64,000 nt of DNA from Croceivirga lutea (GCF_014235875.1 NZ_JACJUK010000007.1:62001-126000); one strand, 5' to 3'. Positions 48,376 through 59,292 are shown, counted from the stretch's first letter. Translations and numbers: made by a program. The notes: generated from the sequence alone by a model not told the origin.

Positions 48376-48405
48376 AGAGAGGATAAATTTTATCCTCTCT
48401 TTTTT
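48376..48405 (+). terminator. Rho-independent terminator after SusD
   Basis: A perfect 11-bp stem (AGAGAGGATAA, 48376-48386, with TTATCCTCTCT, 48390-48400; 3-base loop) is followed by five T. The next ACAGGATG site starts six bases later, marking a new transcription unit. Confidence 0.85.
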
Positions 48406-48410
48406 ATTGC

Positions 48411-48418
48411 ACAGGATG
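48411..48418 (+). promoter_or_regulatory. ACAGGATG motif, site 3 (upstream of GH5)
   Basis: AGGAT at 48413 is followed 10 bases later by GGGAT, a one-turn direct repeat. Confidence 0.5.
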
Positions 48419-48471
48419 CCACGGGATAGAATTTTTACACGCTAAGAGTATATTTCAAGATATTTGTAAGA

Positions 48472-49884
48472 ATGCGACTTTATCCATTACTTTTCGTAAC
48501 TCTTCTATTTTCAACAACCTTGCTTGGGCAAATAAAACATGGTCTTCGCGATGAACGGGGTCGTCACTTGATACCAAGAGGTTTTGTAGTTAATACCAAC
48601 GATCATAAAGGAGAGGTCTTTTTTGACGCCGACGATTATCTACGAATGGTGCGATTGGGTGCCAATTCACAGGTAATTCGGTTGGAACTTGGAAAACTGA
48701 GCAGCTTTCCCGGAGGAGAATTGGATGAACAGTATTTAAAGAAACTCGACACTTTGGTCGATTTAGGCAGAAATGCTGGGATGAAAACCATATTTAAAAT
48801 GACGGTTTACGGTGTCGATAGTTTTGTTTGGGAAGATTTTTGGCAGAACAAGAAAGAGGAATATAAAACGTATATAGAAGCATGGGGCGTAATTTGGAAA
48901 CGATACGCTAATGAACCATCTGTTTTGGGCTATGACATTGTCAACGAACCCAGAAAGCTGAACATGGATATTTCGTATGACGACCTTACATCCACCTATC
49001 TAATTCCACTGTATCTAAAAATTATAGATGCCTGTCATGCAATCAATCCGAATAAAAAAATATTGATTCAGTCCATCTTTATGAATAAGGGTGAGGCCAT
49101 TGACAACAATCAGTATGCTGAGGTCAAAACATCGATAAATCGAGAGAACCTAATATTTGCGCCACATATTTATCAAGATAAAATAGATTTTATCAAACCG
49201 GTTATGAATCGTTTTGATAAAGAATCCGATTTGTTGAATGCCCCAATTTTAATCGGAGAATGGGGGTTTCCCACTTTTGCCTCCACTGATACACTTATGT
49301 CAGGAGAATTAGGTCAGTTGAAGTTTAGGGAACTTTATATCCGTACCGCCGAGGTTTTTGATCAAATGGGCGTGGGCAGCATAAAGGCCTGGTTCTTGGG
49401 AAATCGTACCATGCAGAATTTCTTACCTGGTGGACCTTCAACTTGGGCTATTTTCAGCGATAAAAGAGATGCGGGCACGGTAGAGCGAAAATACATTACC
49501 GATATAATCGCAAGGCCATATCCACAAAACATTGCGGGAGATATTCAGTCCTTTATATTCAACCATGCAACAAGAACGTTGGATGTTAATATTACACCAG
49601 ATAATAAAAAGGGTCCCTCAACCCTTTTTGTTGGTGCCAACCGGCATTACCCTGATGGATTTTCAATGCTTATTGAAAATGATATAATACTTTACCATAA
49701 TCCCATTAAAAATACTGGTTTGGAAGTTTACAAATGCCCAAAAGACTTTGATCCACAAAATGTGGTTTGGAAACCTATAACACAAAAACTCATTGTTTTA
49801 AGGTGGCCTAAGGGTAAAGAAGAATTGAATATTAAAATAGTTCCTGGGATTTGGGATTTTGAAGAACCTACCGATGAAAAATAA
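48472..49884 (+). CDS. GH5 family glycoside hydrolase with C-terminal beta domain
   Basis: 470 residues with a cleavable signal peptide (about 1-20). GH5 TIM barrel with acid/base E159 (DIVNEP) and nucleophile E263 (LIGEWGF). The C-terminal ~110 residues form a beta-rich domain like that following GH5 barrels in endoglycoceramidase-type enzymes. The sugar cannot be read from the sequence. It starts a new operon after the SusD terminator, with GH3 and the symporter. Confidence 0.85.
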   Translation: MRLYPLLFVTLLFSTTLLGQIKHGLRDERGRHLIPRGFVVNTNDHKGEVFFDADDYLRMVRLGANSQVIRLELGKLSSFPGGELDEQYLKKLDTLVDLGRNAGMKTIFKMTVYGVDSFVWEDFWQNKKEEYKTYIEAWGVIWKRYANEPSVLGYDIVNEPRKLNMDISYDDLTSTYLIPLYLKIIDACHAINPNKKILIQSIFMNKGEAIDNNQYAEVKTSINRENLIFAPHIYQDKIDFIKPVMNRFDKESDLLNAPILIGEWGFPTFASTDTLMSGELGQLKFRELYIRTAEVFDQMGVGSIKAWFLGNRTMQNFLPGGPSTWAIFSDKRDAGTVERKYITDIIARPYPQNIAGDIQSFIFNHATRTLDVNITPDNKKGPSTLFVGANRHYPDGFSMLIENDIILYHNPIKNTGLEVYKCPKDFDPQNVVWKPITQKLIVLRWPKGKEELNIKIVPGIWDFEEPTDEK

Positions 49885-49888
49885 AACA

Positions 49889-52060
49889 ATGAAAAATAGA
49901 TTTCTCCTTTTTTGCCTCACCACAATTATACTGGGTGGATGCGAAACAAAAACAACGGATGCAACTGATGATAGGGATAAAGAAATTCAGGCAAAAGTTG
50001 TTGATTTGATGTCACAAATGACACTTGAGGAAAAAATTGCAGAAATGACCCAAGACGCACCAGCTAATGAGCGTTTAGGTATTCCATATATGAAGTATGC
50101 AGAAGCATTACATGGTATGTGGTTAGTTCTTGATTATTATGGGAACACAACAGTTTATCCTCAAGCTATTGCTGCAGGTTCTACTTGGGAACCAGAGCTC
50201 ATAAAAAAAATGGCTTCCCAAACAGCACTTGAAGCACGTGCTTTAGGTGTTACGCATTGCTACTCACCAAATTTAGATGTCATATCTGGTGATTCAAGAT
50301 ATGGCAGGGTTGAAGAATCTTATGGGGAAGACCCTTATTTGGTCTCTAGAATGGGCGTTGCATTTATAGAGGGTTTGCAAGGTACTGGTGACGAGCAATT
50401 TGATGAAAATCATGTTATAGCTACTGCCAAGCATTTTATTGGCTATCCTGAAAACCGACGTGGTATTAACGGTGGTTTTAGTGATATGTCAGAGCGACGT
50501 CTACGCGAGGTGTATTTACCACCTTTCGAAGCAGCAATAAAGGAAGCTAAAGTAGGTTCCGTGATGCCTGGTCATCAAGATTATAATGGAGTACCAAACC
50601 ACATGAATACGTGGTTGCTAAAAGATATTTTGCGAGATGAATTAGGTTTCGACGGTTTTGTAATTTCAGATAATAATGATGTTGCACGTTTGGAAACAAT
50701 GCACTTTATTTCTGAATCAAGAGCCGAGTCAGCTATCTTAGGATTAAAAGCTGGGGTTGATATGGATTTAGTCATTGGAAAAAGTATTGACTTATCCTCC
50801 TATCATCCCAATGTATTGCTGGATACATTAACGAAGAATCCTGAATTGGTCAAGTATATTGACAAAGCAACATCACGTATTCTGACCGCAAAATACAAAT
50901 TGGGTCTATTTGATGTTCAACCAATGGCGATTGATACCGCAACAGTAAATGTAGGTAGAAAAGAACATCAGGAATTCTCTTATGAAATGGCAAAAAAGGC
51001 GATTGTTCTGCTAAAGAATGAAAACAATTTATTGCCCTTAGATAAGTCCAAGATTTCTTCTTTGGCGGTAATTGGCCCCAATGCACATGAGGAGCGGCCC
51101 AAAAAAGGGACCTATTCTTTATTGGGTGGTTATTCTGGGCTGCCCCCATATTATGTTTCGGCATTGGAAGGTATTAAAAAGAAGGTCGGTGACGACATCA
51201 AAATTAATTATGCCAAAGGCTGTGATTTATTGAGTAATTCTAAAGATGGTTTTCAAGAGGCTATTGCGGCGGCAAAAAAATCTGATGCTGTTGTTTTGGT
51301 GGTTGGAGGCTCACGCAAAACGGGTGGTGAAGGTGTAGATCGTTCTGATTTGGATTTGTATGGTGTACAAAATGAGTTAGTCGAAGCTATACATAAAACA
51401 GGTAAACCAATTATTGTGGTTTTAATAAATGGTAGGCCTTTAACCATTAACTACATTGCTGAGAATGTACCTTCAATTCTAGAAACTTGGTATTTAGGTA
51501 TGCACTCGGGTGATGCTATAGCTGATGCTTTGTTTGGTGATGTAAATCCTGGAGGTAAATTAACAGTTTCATTTCCTCGTTCTGTTGGTCAATTACCGGT
51601 TACTTACCTTGAAAGACCTGACTTTATTGGTTCAGGAAAAGGATTATATAAAGACAATGATAAATCACCTCTTTTTCCATTTGGATTTGGTCTTAGTTAT
51701 ACCACTTTCGATATAAGTGAACCAATCTTAGCTGAAAATACCATTTCAAATATCGACAGTACCAAAGTTTCAGTTAAAATTACAAATACTGGAAAGGTTG
51801 CAGGTGATGAAGTTGTACAAATGTATATAAGGGACGATTTTGCATCCGTCGGCAGATATATAAAACTTTTAAAGGGTTTCGAACGCGTAGCTTTAGCTCC
51901 AGGAGAAACAAAAACTATTAGTTTTAATTTAGGTTTTGATGAATTAGCACTATTAGATGCAAATTTAACCAAAGTGGTTGAACCTGGTATGTTTACAATT
52001 TATGTAGGAAGCTCTTCACTTAACAAGGACCTTAAATCAGTAAAACTTATAGTTAAGTAA
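49889..52060 (+). CDS. GH3 family glycosidase lipoprotein
   Basis: About 723 residues from the ATG 5 bases after the GH5 stop; an in-frame ATG at 49874 would overlap GH5 and add five residues. Lipobox Cys C18 (ILGGC). Domains: GH3 N-terminal barrel, alpha/beta sandwich, and a fibronectin-III-like C-terminal domain. The likely nucleophile is D261 in GFVISDNND, and the usual MP...DYNG motif occurs as MPGHQDYNGVPNH. Family members are exo-beta-glucosidases, xylosidases and relatives; here it probably finishes oligosaccharides made by GH5. Confidence 0.9.
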   Translation: MKNRFLLFCLTTIILGGCETKTTDATDDRDKEIQAKVVDLMSQMTLEEKIAEMTQDAPANERLGIPYMKYAEALHGMWLVLDYYGNTTVYPQAIAAGSTWEPELIKKMASQTALEARALGVTHCYSPNLDVISGDSRYGRVEESYGEDPYLVSRMGVAFIEGLQGTGDEQFDENHVIATAKHFIGYPENRRGINGGFSDMSERRLREVYLPPFEAAIKEAKVGSVMPGHQDYNGVPNHMNTWLLKDILRDELGFDGFVISDNNDVARLETMHFISESRAESAILGLKAGVDMDLVIGKSIDLSSYHPNVLLDTLTKNPELVKYIDKATSRILTAKYKLGLFDVQPMAIDTATVNVGRKEHQEFSYEMAKKAIVLLKNENNLLPLDKSKISSLAVIGPNAHEERPKKGTYSLLGGYSGLPPYYVSALEGIKKKVGDDIKINYAKGCDLLSNSKDGFQEAIAAAKKSDAVVLVVGGSRKTGGEGVDRSDLDLYGVQNELVEAIHKTGKPIIVVLINGRPLTINYIAENVPSILETWYLGMHSGDAIADALFGDVNPGGKLTVSFPRSVGQLPVTYLERPDFIGSGKGLYKDNDKSPLFPFGFGLSYTTFDISEPILAENTISNIDSTKVSVKITNTGKVAGDEVVQMYIRDDFASVGRYIKLLKGFERVALAPGETKTISFNLGFDELALLDANLTKVVEPGMFTIYVGSSSLNKDLKSVKLIVK

Positions 52061-52118
52061 TAGCATTTTATACTCGCCTAATCATTTAATAAATCTAACC
52101 ATTAAAATCAGAACTGAA

Positions 52119-53744
52119 ATGCAAAACTTAGACTCCTTAGACTGGATAGTAATTTGCTGTTATTTTATTTTACTATTAGCAGTGGCCTGGTGGGTCATTA
52201 AACAAAGACAGAAAGATACTCAAGACTATTTTTTAGCAGGTAGAAACTTAGGGTGGTTTGTTGTAGGCGCTTCCATATTTGCTTCAAATATTGGTTCAGA
52301 ACACGTTGTTGGTCTTGCAGGAAATGGAGCTGGAGACAAAATGCCATTACTTATTTATGAACTACATGCTTGGATTGTATTAATGTTAGGATGGGTTTTT
52401 ATTCCGTTCTATGTTAGAAGTGGAGTATTTACCATGCCAGAATTTTTAGAGAAACGTTTCGACGCTCGGTCAAGATGGGTATTGTCTGTGGTATCTATCA
52501 TCGCTTATATTCTCACAAAAGTGTCAGTTACCATTTATGCTGGCGGTGTAGTAGTTTCTTCATTAATGGGTATTCCTTTTTGGATTGGGGCGGTTGCTAC
52601 GGTAGTACTAACTGGTCTTTATACTGTCTTAGGAGGTATGCGGGCAGTTGTATACACAGAGACGATTCAAGCAATTGTTCTGGTCATAGGTGCAGGTATT
52701 CTTACCTATTTAGGGTTGTCTGAAATAGGAGGGTGGTCTAATTTAAAAGCTACTGTCGGTACAGAATATTTCAATATGTGGAGGCCAAATACGGATTCAG
52801 ATTACCCTTGGTTACCCTTATTTATCACAAGCACCATTGTAGGTATTTGGTATTGGTGTACTGATCAGGTTATTGTTCAAAGAGTACTTACTGCAAAAAA
52901 TATTAAAGAAGCTCGCAGAGGAAGTATTTTTGGAGCACTATTAAAATTAATGCCAGTATTCTTGTTTCTTATACCTGGTGTAGTTGCTCTAGGATTAAAA
53001 ATGCAAGGAAAATTAGATTGGAACAGCCCAGATGAGGCTTTTCCGGTTTTAATGAGTAGTATTCTACCCTCTGGATTAAGAGGTTTAGTAGCTGCTGGTT
53101 TATTGGCTGCCTTAATGAGTTCGTTGGCTTCGGTATTTAATTCTTGCTCTACCTTATTTACGTTAGATATTTATAAAAAACTCAAACCCAATAAGCCAGA
53201 AGAAAGTCTCGTGAAAACAGGGCGTATAGCTACATTTATTGTTGTTGGTTTAGGATTATTGTGGATACCTATTATTACAAAACTTTCTAGTGGATTGTAT
53301 GAGTATTTACAGAATGTTCAAGCCTATATATCACCTCCTATTGCAGCAGTTTTTCTTCTTGGAATATTTTATAAGAGAATTAATGCTAATGGTGCTATTG
53401 CTACATTAATTGCTGGGTTCGCGATTGGGTTTTCTAAATTAACATTAGAAATTGTTAAGGATAGTTTTGCTAAGGAGTCTATATTATATGTTATAGCAGA
53501 TATTAATTGGTTGGTGTTCGGGGCTTACTTTTTTATGATTTGTGTATTAATATGCGTAGGGGTAAGTTTACTCTATAAGAAACCCTCAGAAAAGAAAATT
53601 GAAGGTCTCACCTTTTCTAGTGTTACCAGCGAGCAAAAAGCAATGACCAGAGCTAGCTATAACTGGAAAGATATTGTAATCACAATTATAACTTTGCTAA
53701 TTGTGTGCTATATAATGATAGCTTTTAGTAAGTTAACCTTGTAG
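52119..53744 (+). CDS. SSS-family sodium:solute symporter
   Basis: 541 residues with about 13-14 membrane segments. The SLC5-type start YFLAGRNLGWFVVGASIF and SNIGSEHVVGLAGNGA (about 32-70) is characteristic. It follows GH3 by 58 bases in the same direction. In a locus of this type it most likely imports a released monosaccharide such as rhamnose or glucose; the substrate is inferred. The gene ends 13 bases from the convergent sulfatase. Confidence 0.9.
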   Translation: MQNLDSLDWIVICCYFILLLAVAWWVIKQRQKDTQDYFLAGRNLGWFVVGASIFASNIGSEHVVGLAGNGAGDKMPLLIYELHAWIVLMLGWVFIPFYVRSGVFTMPEFLEKRFDARSRWVLSVVSIIAYILTKVSVTIYAGGVVVSSLMGIPFWIGAVATVVLTGLYTVLGGMRAVVYTETIQAIVLVIGAGILTYLGLSEIGGWSNLKATVGTEYFNMWRPNTDSDYPWLPLFITSTIVGIWYWCTDQVIVQRVLTAKNIKEARRGSIFGALLKLMPVFLFLIPGVVALGLKMQGKLDWNSPDEAFPVLMSSILPSGLRGLVAAGLLAALMSSLASVFNSCSTLFTLDIYKKLKPNKPEESLVKTGRIATFIVVGLGLLWIPIITKLSSGLYEYLQNVQAYISPPIAAVFLLGIFYKRINANGAIATLIAGFAIGFSKLTLEIVKDSFAKESILYVIADINWLVFGAYFFMICVLICVGVSLLYKKPSEKKIEGLTFSSVTSEQKAMTRASYNWKDIVITIITLLIVCYIMIAFSKLTL

Positions 53745-53757
53745 ATTGAGAAATCAA

Positions 53758-55527
53758 CTATATCTTTTTTTTAATAATTTCGCTGGGTTTATATCCAATT
53801 CGGTGAGCCTGAACTTTAATATCAACACCTGGTTGTACTAACAAAGTTCCATTATAAACCGACCAATTTTCAGGCTCGTTTCCATTAGTTATAATTTTAT
53901 AACCAATAGATGCACCGGCTGTAGAACAGTTTATGCTTGCCTGATTTCCCTGTACATTGAAATTAGGCATGGCTGTTTTGGGTTGCGTTTGGGCACCATT
54001 CCATAATTGATTTAACAATTCCTTTTCCGGTAGATTGGGTTGATCTCCAATTTTTGCTATCCAACGGTCCATTTCGTTTTGAAGTTCCTTTAGCTTCACA
54101 GCATATTTAGGGTCATTGGCTAGATTATGGAGTTCGTGCGGGTCGTTTACACAATCATACAATTCATCAATAGGTTTTGACGCTCTGAACCACTGCATCT
54201 GAATGCTGTCCAATTCACCTGCATCGCGCAGTCGTAACAATTCTTGCATGGTCGGTATCTTTTCACGGTAGTCTATCGGTAGATAATAGCCCTGCTCCGG
54301 GCGGTAATTTCTGATGTATTTGAACCTTTTGTCCCTAACGGCACGTATGGCATCGGTATATCCATCAAAGCGGTCGGCTGCCGCGTGAATATAGGTGCGT
54401 TCTTCGTCATGTGCAAATTCACCCAAAAATGCCTCTCCTTGCAAATGTTCGGGCGGATTTGTTCCAGTAAGGGAGAGCAAGGTTGGCGCAAAATCAACGA
54501 AACTAACCAATTGTTCATCGACAGTACCTGCTTTCCATTTGTTAGGAAAACGAATAATCATAGGAGTATTTAATCCTGAATCATAAATCAACCGCTTTTG
54601 TCGAGGCAAAGGCCCACCATGGTCGCCGTAGAAAAAGATGATGGTATTTTCCAAAAGACCATCTTCCTCTAACTGCTTCAAAACAGCACCTACCTGCTTG
54701 TCCATTTCGGCAATATTGTTGTAGAGCTTCCACATATCGCGACGAACTTCAGGAGTGTCGGGCAAATAAGGGGGAATATCAAATTGGGTTTCTTTTGAAA
54801 GATGAACAGGGGTTTTTTCCTCAGTCATTCTATTTTTGGCGTGTGAGCCGCCAAAGTTTTGCCATTTATAATTTTGATTGCCAGAATGGTAGTGTCTTGT
54901 TTCAATTTCCCTAAAACCATAAGGTTCAAACAAACCCGATTCATGGGTTTCGGTAAAATTCATCACCGCGAAAAAAGGTTGATCTTTTTCTCTATTTCTC
55001 CAGTGGGCATATGGGCTACTCTCATCCCAAGCGGTCATGGGTGCTTTGAACTGATAATCGGTTTTATAGTTGTTGGTGCAGTAATACCCTTCGCTGCGCA
55101 AGAGTTCACTAATCATTTTCACCTCTGGTGGCGGTATGGCTCCATATTTTGGCAAACCGGTTACTTCGGTATAGGAAGTGGTCCGCATATGGTTGGCACC
55201 AATACTGGAAGGATACATTCCCGTTGCTATCGCTGCCCTACTGGGCGCACAGACACCTGATGTAGAAAATAAGTTAGGATAAATGACCCCTTCTTTAGCC
55301 AAGCGGCTTAGATTGCGTGTGGCTATGGTAGAATCGCCAAACATGGGTAAATAGGCCCCCATATCTTCAGTAACTAACCATAGAATATTGGGTTTTTTAG
55401 GTAACTCAATTGTTATTATTTTACTACTGTTTTTTTCACCTGTTTCATTTTTACAACCATTAATGGCCATAATTAATATAATGAACAAACCTGTTCTTAT
55501 TTTAATGTTGATTGCTGAGTCAATCAT
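53758..55527 (-). CDS. S1-type sulfatase lipoprotein with C-terminal beta domain
   Basis: 589 residues, lipobox Cys C25 (AINGC). The canonical maturation motif CAPSR (C93-R97, in GVCAPSRAAIATG) and the metal-binding NILWLVTEDM and FYGDHG segments are intact. The last ~70 residues (after about 515) form a beta-sandwich resembling the chitobiase/hexosaminidase C-terminal domain. It is the only reverse-strand gene of the locus apart from the oxidoreductase at the end, and shares a 234-base divergent promoter region with the sulfatase-GH78 fusion. Confidence 0.92.
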   Translation of the reverse strand: MIDSAINIKIRTGLFIILIMAINGCKNETGEKNSSKIITIELPKKPNILWLVTEDMGAYLPMFGDSTIATRNLSRLAKEGVIYPNLFSTSGVCAPSRAAIATGMYPSSIGANHMRTTSYTEVTGLPKYGAIPPPEVKMISELLRSEGYYCTNNYKTDYQFKAPMTAWDESSPYAHWRNREKDQPFFAVMNFTETHESGLFEPYGFREIETRHYHSGNQNYKWQNFGGSHAKNRMTEEKTPVHLSKETQFDIPPYLPDTPEVRRDMWKLYNNIAEMDKQVGAVLKQLEEDGLLENTIIFFYGDHGGPLPRQKRLIYDSGLNTPMIIRFPNKWKAGTVDEQLVSFVDFAPTLLSLTGTNPPEHLQGEAFLGEFAHDEERTYIHAAADRFDGYTDAIRAVRDKRFKYIRNYRPEQGYYLPIDYREKIPTMQELLRLRDAGELDSIQMQWFRASKPIDELYDCVNDPHELHNLANDPKYAVKLKELQNEMDRWIAKIGDQPNLPEKELLNQLWNGAQTQPKTAMPNFNVQGNQASINCSTAGASIGYKIITNGNEPENWSVYNGTLLVQPGVDIKVQAHRIGYKPSEIIKKKI

Positions 55528-55643
55528 AATTTGAGCTTATGTGATTAATGGGCCAGCACAATATTACAAGCTTAAAGGTAAATTAATAACCTGTACTGTT
55601 ACGTATAACATCGTATGTCCTGAACTGGGTTTAGAATAAAGCT

Positions 55644-55656
55644 TATCCTCAGGATA
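55644..55656. promoter_or_regulatory. Palindrome TATCCTcAGGATA in the divergent promoter region
   Basis: A perfect 6+1+6 inverted repeat with the AGGAT core of the ACAGGATG motif on both strands; the third AGGAT copy lies 10 bases on. Position between divergent genes suggests an operator serving both. Confidence 0.45.
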
Positions 55657-55658
55657 GA

Positions 55659-55666
55659 ACAGGATG
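55659..55666 (+). promoter_or_regulatory. ACAGGATG motif, site 4 (divergent sulfatase region)
   Basis: AGGAT at 55651 and again at 55661 gives a 10-base direct repeat; site lies 95 bases before the fusion gene's start. Confidence 0.5.
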
Positions 55667-55761
55667 GGATTGCAACTCCTTAAAATTAAGTTTGATTTTA
55701 TTGTTGAATGCTTATTGTATTTAGTTCAAACTACTAACTTAACTGCAAATTCCAAACTATT

Positions 55762-58700
55762 TTGAAGCAAATTAAGATAATTCCGCTCATCATTTTTTTT
55801 ATCGTTGGTCAAACTCTTGTTGCACAGAATAATGTGTCAAGTAAAGAAAAACCCAATATCATCTTCATTCTTACCGATGACCAGCGCTTTGATGCCATTG
55901 GGTATGCCGGAAATAAATTGATTACCACGCCAGAAATGGACAAACTGGCCAAAGAGGGCACTTATTTTAAAAATGCAATGGTCACCACGCCCATCTGCGC
56001 CGCAAGTAGGGCGAGTATATTAACCGGGCTCTACGAGCGAACCCACAACTTTAATTTCCAGACAGGTAATATCCGTGAAGAATATATGACCAACTCGTAC
56101 CCAAGAATACTAAAAGAAAATGGCTATACCACGGCATTTTACGGAAAATATGGCGTGCGTTACAATGGTTTAGAAAAGCAGTTTGATGAATATGAATCTT
56201 ATGACCGTAATAACAGGTTTAAAGATAAACGAGGATATTACTACAAAACATTAGGTAAAGATACGGTTCACTTAACACGCTACACAGGTCAAAAAGCACT
56301 TGATTTTATTGCGGATACCAGTAGTGAGGAACCCTTCTGCCTTTCTTTGAGTTTTAGCGCACCGCACGCCCATGACCCTGCTGAAGACCAATATTTTTGG
56401 CAAGAAGAATCGGACGCGTTGTTACAAAACATGAGCATGCCCGGACCAAAACTGGGTGAGGATAAATATTTTGAAGCGCAACCAAAAATCGTTCGCGATG
56501 GCTTTAACCGCCTGCGTTGGACATGGCGTTACGATACCCCAGAAAAATACCAGCATAGTGTTAAGGGCTATTATCGAATGCTTTCAGGAATTGATCGTGA
56601 GATTGCCAAAATTAGGGAGCAGCTCAAGAAAAAAGGAATTGATAAGAATACCGTAATTATTCTTATGGGCGATAATGGCTACTTTTTAGGGGAACGTCAA
56701 CTAGCTGGCAAATGGCTGATGTACGACAACTCCGTTCGAGTGCCATTACTCGTTTTTGACCCCCGTCAGAAAAAACAAAAAGATAGTGATGCCTTGGCAC
56801 TTAATATTGACGTTCCAGCCACTATTCTAGATTTAGCGGGTATTGAGGCTCCAGATACTTGGCAGGGTAAAAGTTTAATGCCTATTGCCAGCAACAAAAC
56901 AAAAAACTTTGAACGCGATACCGTACTTATTGAGCATATCTGGGACTTTGAAAATATTGCCCCCAGTGAAGGTGTACGAACAAAGGATTGGAAATACTTC
57001 AGATACGTTAACGACAAGACCATTGAGGAGCTGTACGATTTAAAGAAAGATCCCCAAGAAATCAACAATTTGGCCACAGACCCTGCCTACGCTCCAAAAA
57101 TAGACGCGTTCAGAAAGTCTACCGATGCCTTGATTCGAAAGAATAGTGACGATTACCGGTCGGCTCCCTCTGATTTAACGGTAGAATTAATAAGAGCGCC
57201 TGAAACTGATGTAAAAATTTATGATTTAAAACCAGAGTTTGGGTGGACAGTGCCATTGGCCTCAAAATTTCAATCAGGCTATCAAATTTTGGTGGCTTCA
57301 AACCAAGGAAGTATCGATGCCAATAACGGTGACGTTTGGGATAGCAAACGAGTGGCTTCCAACGCATCCACCAATGTTGAATACTCTGGAACTCCCCTCG
57401 AGCCCAACAAAACCTATTATTGGAAAGTACGTATTTGGGATGAGGAAAATCGCTTGGTCAACTATTCCCAAGTACAGAAATTCACTACGGGTAAAAGCGA
57501 TAGCTATATCATATCCACAGAAAATAAATACCTCATAGACAAGGTACATCCTACTAAATTTGAAAAAAGAGGTGATTTCTATTTTATGGATTTTGGTAAG
57601 GCAGCCTTTGCTACGATAGACTTCAACTACCAAGCAAAGGAATCACATACCTTAACGGTCAGAATTGGCGAGATGCTTGATGATAACGGGAATGTAAACA
57701 GAACTCCTCCAGCAAAAAGTAATATTCGCTATCAAGAAGTTACTATTGAAGTAAAACCTGGAAAAACAAAATATCAGATTAACATCCAACCTGTGCCTGA
57801 TAAGCGTATGAAAGGACCAAGTAAGGCGATTCCGTTACAACAAGGATGGCCCGTATTACAGCCGTTTAGATATGCAGAAGTGGAAGGTGCGCAAAGCGAC
57901 TTAAAAGCAGAAGATTTCCAGCAATTGCGCTATACCAGTTATTGGGATGATGCGGCGAGTAGTTTTGAAAGCAACGATGAAATTTTAAACCAAATTTGGG
58001 AGTTCTGTAAATACTCTATTAAAGCAACAACCTTTGCAGGCCTTTATGTGGATGGCGATAGGGAGCGTATTCCATATGAGGCCGATGCCTACTTAAATCA
58101 GTTAAGCCATTACACAACCGATAGGGAATATGCTATCGCAAGGCGTACCATTGAGTATTTCATGAAAAATCCAACATGGCCCACCGAATGGCAGCAGCAT
58201 GTGGCACTGTTGATTTATGCCGATTATATGTATACCGGAAATACAGAATTGATAGAACGCTATTACGAGCCATTAAAACACAAAACGCTTTTTGAACTTT
58301 CCAATGAGGACGGTTTAATAACATCGACAAAAGTTACCGAGGAATTTATGTACAAACTCGGGTTTGAAAAAGGTTATAAAAAGCCATTGACGGATATTGT
58401 AGATTGGCCTTCAAAGAATTTTGCAGGAAGCAAAACAAAAGGTGAGCGCGATGGTTTTGTGTTTCAGCCCTACAGCACGGTCATCAATGCCTTCTTTTAC
58501 GAGAACATGAAAATTATGGCAGAGTTTGCTAAGGTTTTAGGAAAGACGGATGAGGTTTTGGATTTTGAACTTCGTGCCGCAAAAGCCAAAAAAGCGGTTA
58601 ACGAACAAATGTTCGATAAAGAACGTGGTATTTATGTAGATGGTATTGGCACCGACCATGCCTCTTTACATGCCAATATGATGCCCTTGGCATTCGGTTT

Positions 58701-59292
58701 GGTTCCTGAAGAACATTTTGAATCTGTGGTGAACTATGTAAAATCACGTGGAATGGCCTGTAGCGTTTATGGCGCACAATTTTTAATGGATGGTTTATAC
58801 AATGCAGGTGAAGAAGATTATGCACTTGAACTATTATCGAGTCAAGCAAAAAGAAGCTGGTACAATATGATTCGAGTAGGCTCAACCATTAGTTTAGAAG
58901 CTTGGGATTATGAGTATAAAGTGAACCTAGACTGGAACCATGCTTGGGGCGCGGCACCAGCTAACGTAATTCCCAGAGGTTTATGGGGCATAAAACCCAA
59001 AACACCAGGCTTCGGTATAGCCACCATCAAACCCCAAATGAGCAGTTTAAAAAACAGTAGTATTGAAGTGCCTACGGTAAGGGGTACGATTAAAGGCACC
59101 TATACCTATAACGGTCCACGTTTGCAGACCTACGAAATTGAAATTCCGGGTAATATGGTTGCAGAGTTTTCATTGAATAATTTAGACGGAAAAGACTTTA
59201 TCCATAATGGAGAAAAAGTGCCAGCGGCATTTGAGTACATCAGATTAGCACCCGGTAAGCATACGATACAATTAAAAATCAATTCTTTCTAG
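55762..59292 (+). CDS. Sulfatase-GH78 alpha-L-rhamnosidase fusion
   Basis: 1176 residues, TTG start; no nearby ATG would retain the signal peptide (about 1-21). Residues 29-465 are an S1 sulfatase ([10 protein letters not shown]; motif CAASR with catalytic C79; [10 protein letters not shown]). A Fn3-like domain (about 470-575) links to GH78-like sandwich and (alpha/alpha)6 domains (about 590-1176) with the catalytic-type segment [12 protein letters not shown] near 763-774. From memory, the ulvan locus of Formosa agariphila encodes a two-domain S1_25-GH78 protein of this kind. One chain could desulfate and then release rhamnose. It starts the operon with DUF5060 and the lyase. Confidence 0.9.
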   Translation: MKQIKIIPLIIFFIVGQTLVAQNNVSSKEKPNIIFILTDDQRFDAIGYAGNKLITTPEMDKLAKEGTYFKNAMVTTPICAASRASILTGLYERTHNFNFQTGNIREEYMTNSYPRILKENGYTTAFYGKYGVRYNGLEKQFDEYESYDRNNRFKDKRGYYYKTLGKDTVHLTRYTGQKALDFIADTSSEEPFCLSLSFSAPHAHDPAEDQYFWQEESDALLQNMSMPGPKLGEDKYFEAQPKIVRDGFNRLRWTWRYDTPEKYQHSVKGYYRMLSGIDREIAKIREQLKKKGIDKNTVIILMGDNGYFLGERQLAGKWLMYDNSVRVPLLVFDPRQKKQKDSDALALNIDVPATILDLAGIEAPDTWQGKSLMPIASNKTKNFERDTVLIEHIWDFENIAPSEGVRTKDWKYFRYVNDKTIEELYDLKKDPQEINNLATDPAYAPKIDAFRKSTDALIRKNSDDYRSAPSDLTVELIRAPETDVKIYDLKPEFGWTVPLASKFQSGYQILVASNQGSIDANNGDVWDSKRVASNASTNVEYSGTPLEPNKTYYWKVRIWDEENRLVNYSQVQKFTTGKSDSYIISTENKYLIDKVHPTKFEKRGDFYFMDFGKAAFATIDFNYQAKESHTLTVRIGEMLDDNGNVNRTPPAKSNIRYQEVTIEVKPGKTKYQINIQPVPDKRMKGPSKAIPLQQGWPVLQPFRYAEVEGAQSDLKAEDFQQLRYTSYWDDAASSFESNDEILNQIWEFCKYSIKATTFAGLYVDGDRERIPYEADAYLNQLSHYTTDREYAIARRTIEYFMKNPTWPTEWQQHVALLIYADYMYTGNTELIERYYEPLKHKTLFELSNEDGLITSTKVTEEFMYKLGFEKGYKKPLTDIVDWPSKNFAGSKTKGERDGFVFQPYSTVINAFFYENMKIMAEFAKVLGKTDEVLDFELRAAKAKKAVNEQMFDKERGIYVDGIGTDHASLHANMMPLAFGLVPEEHFESVVNYVKSRGMACSVYGAQFLMDGLYNAGEEDYALELLSSQAKRSWYNMIRVGSTISLEAWDYEYKVNLDWNHAWGAAPANVIPRGLWGIKPKTPGFGIATIKPQMSSLKNSSIEVPTVRGTIKGTYTYNGPRLQTYEIEIPGNMVAEFSLNNLDGKDFIHNGEKVPAAFEYIRLAPGKHTIQLKINSF

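Noticed and set aside
54273-55260. Forward and reverse alternative open frames within the sulfatase gene
   Set aside because: Composition and motifs support only the reverse-strand sulfatase frame.
55644-55656. TATCCTcAGGATA as a terminator
   Set aside because: No T-run follows on either strand, the loop is one base, and it lies in a divergent promoter region; an operator is more likely.
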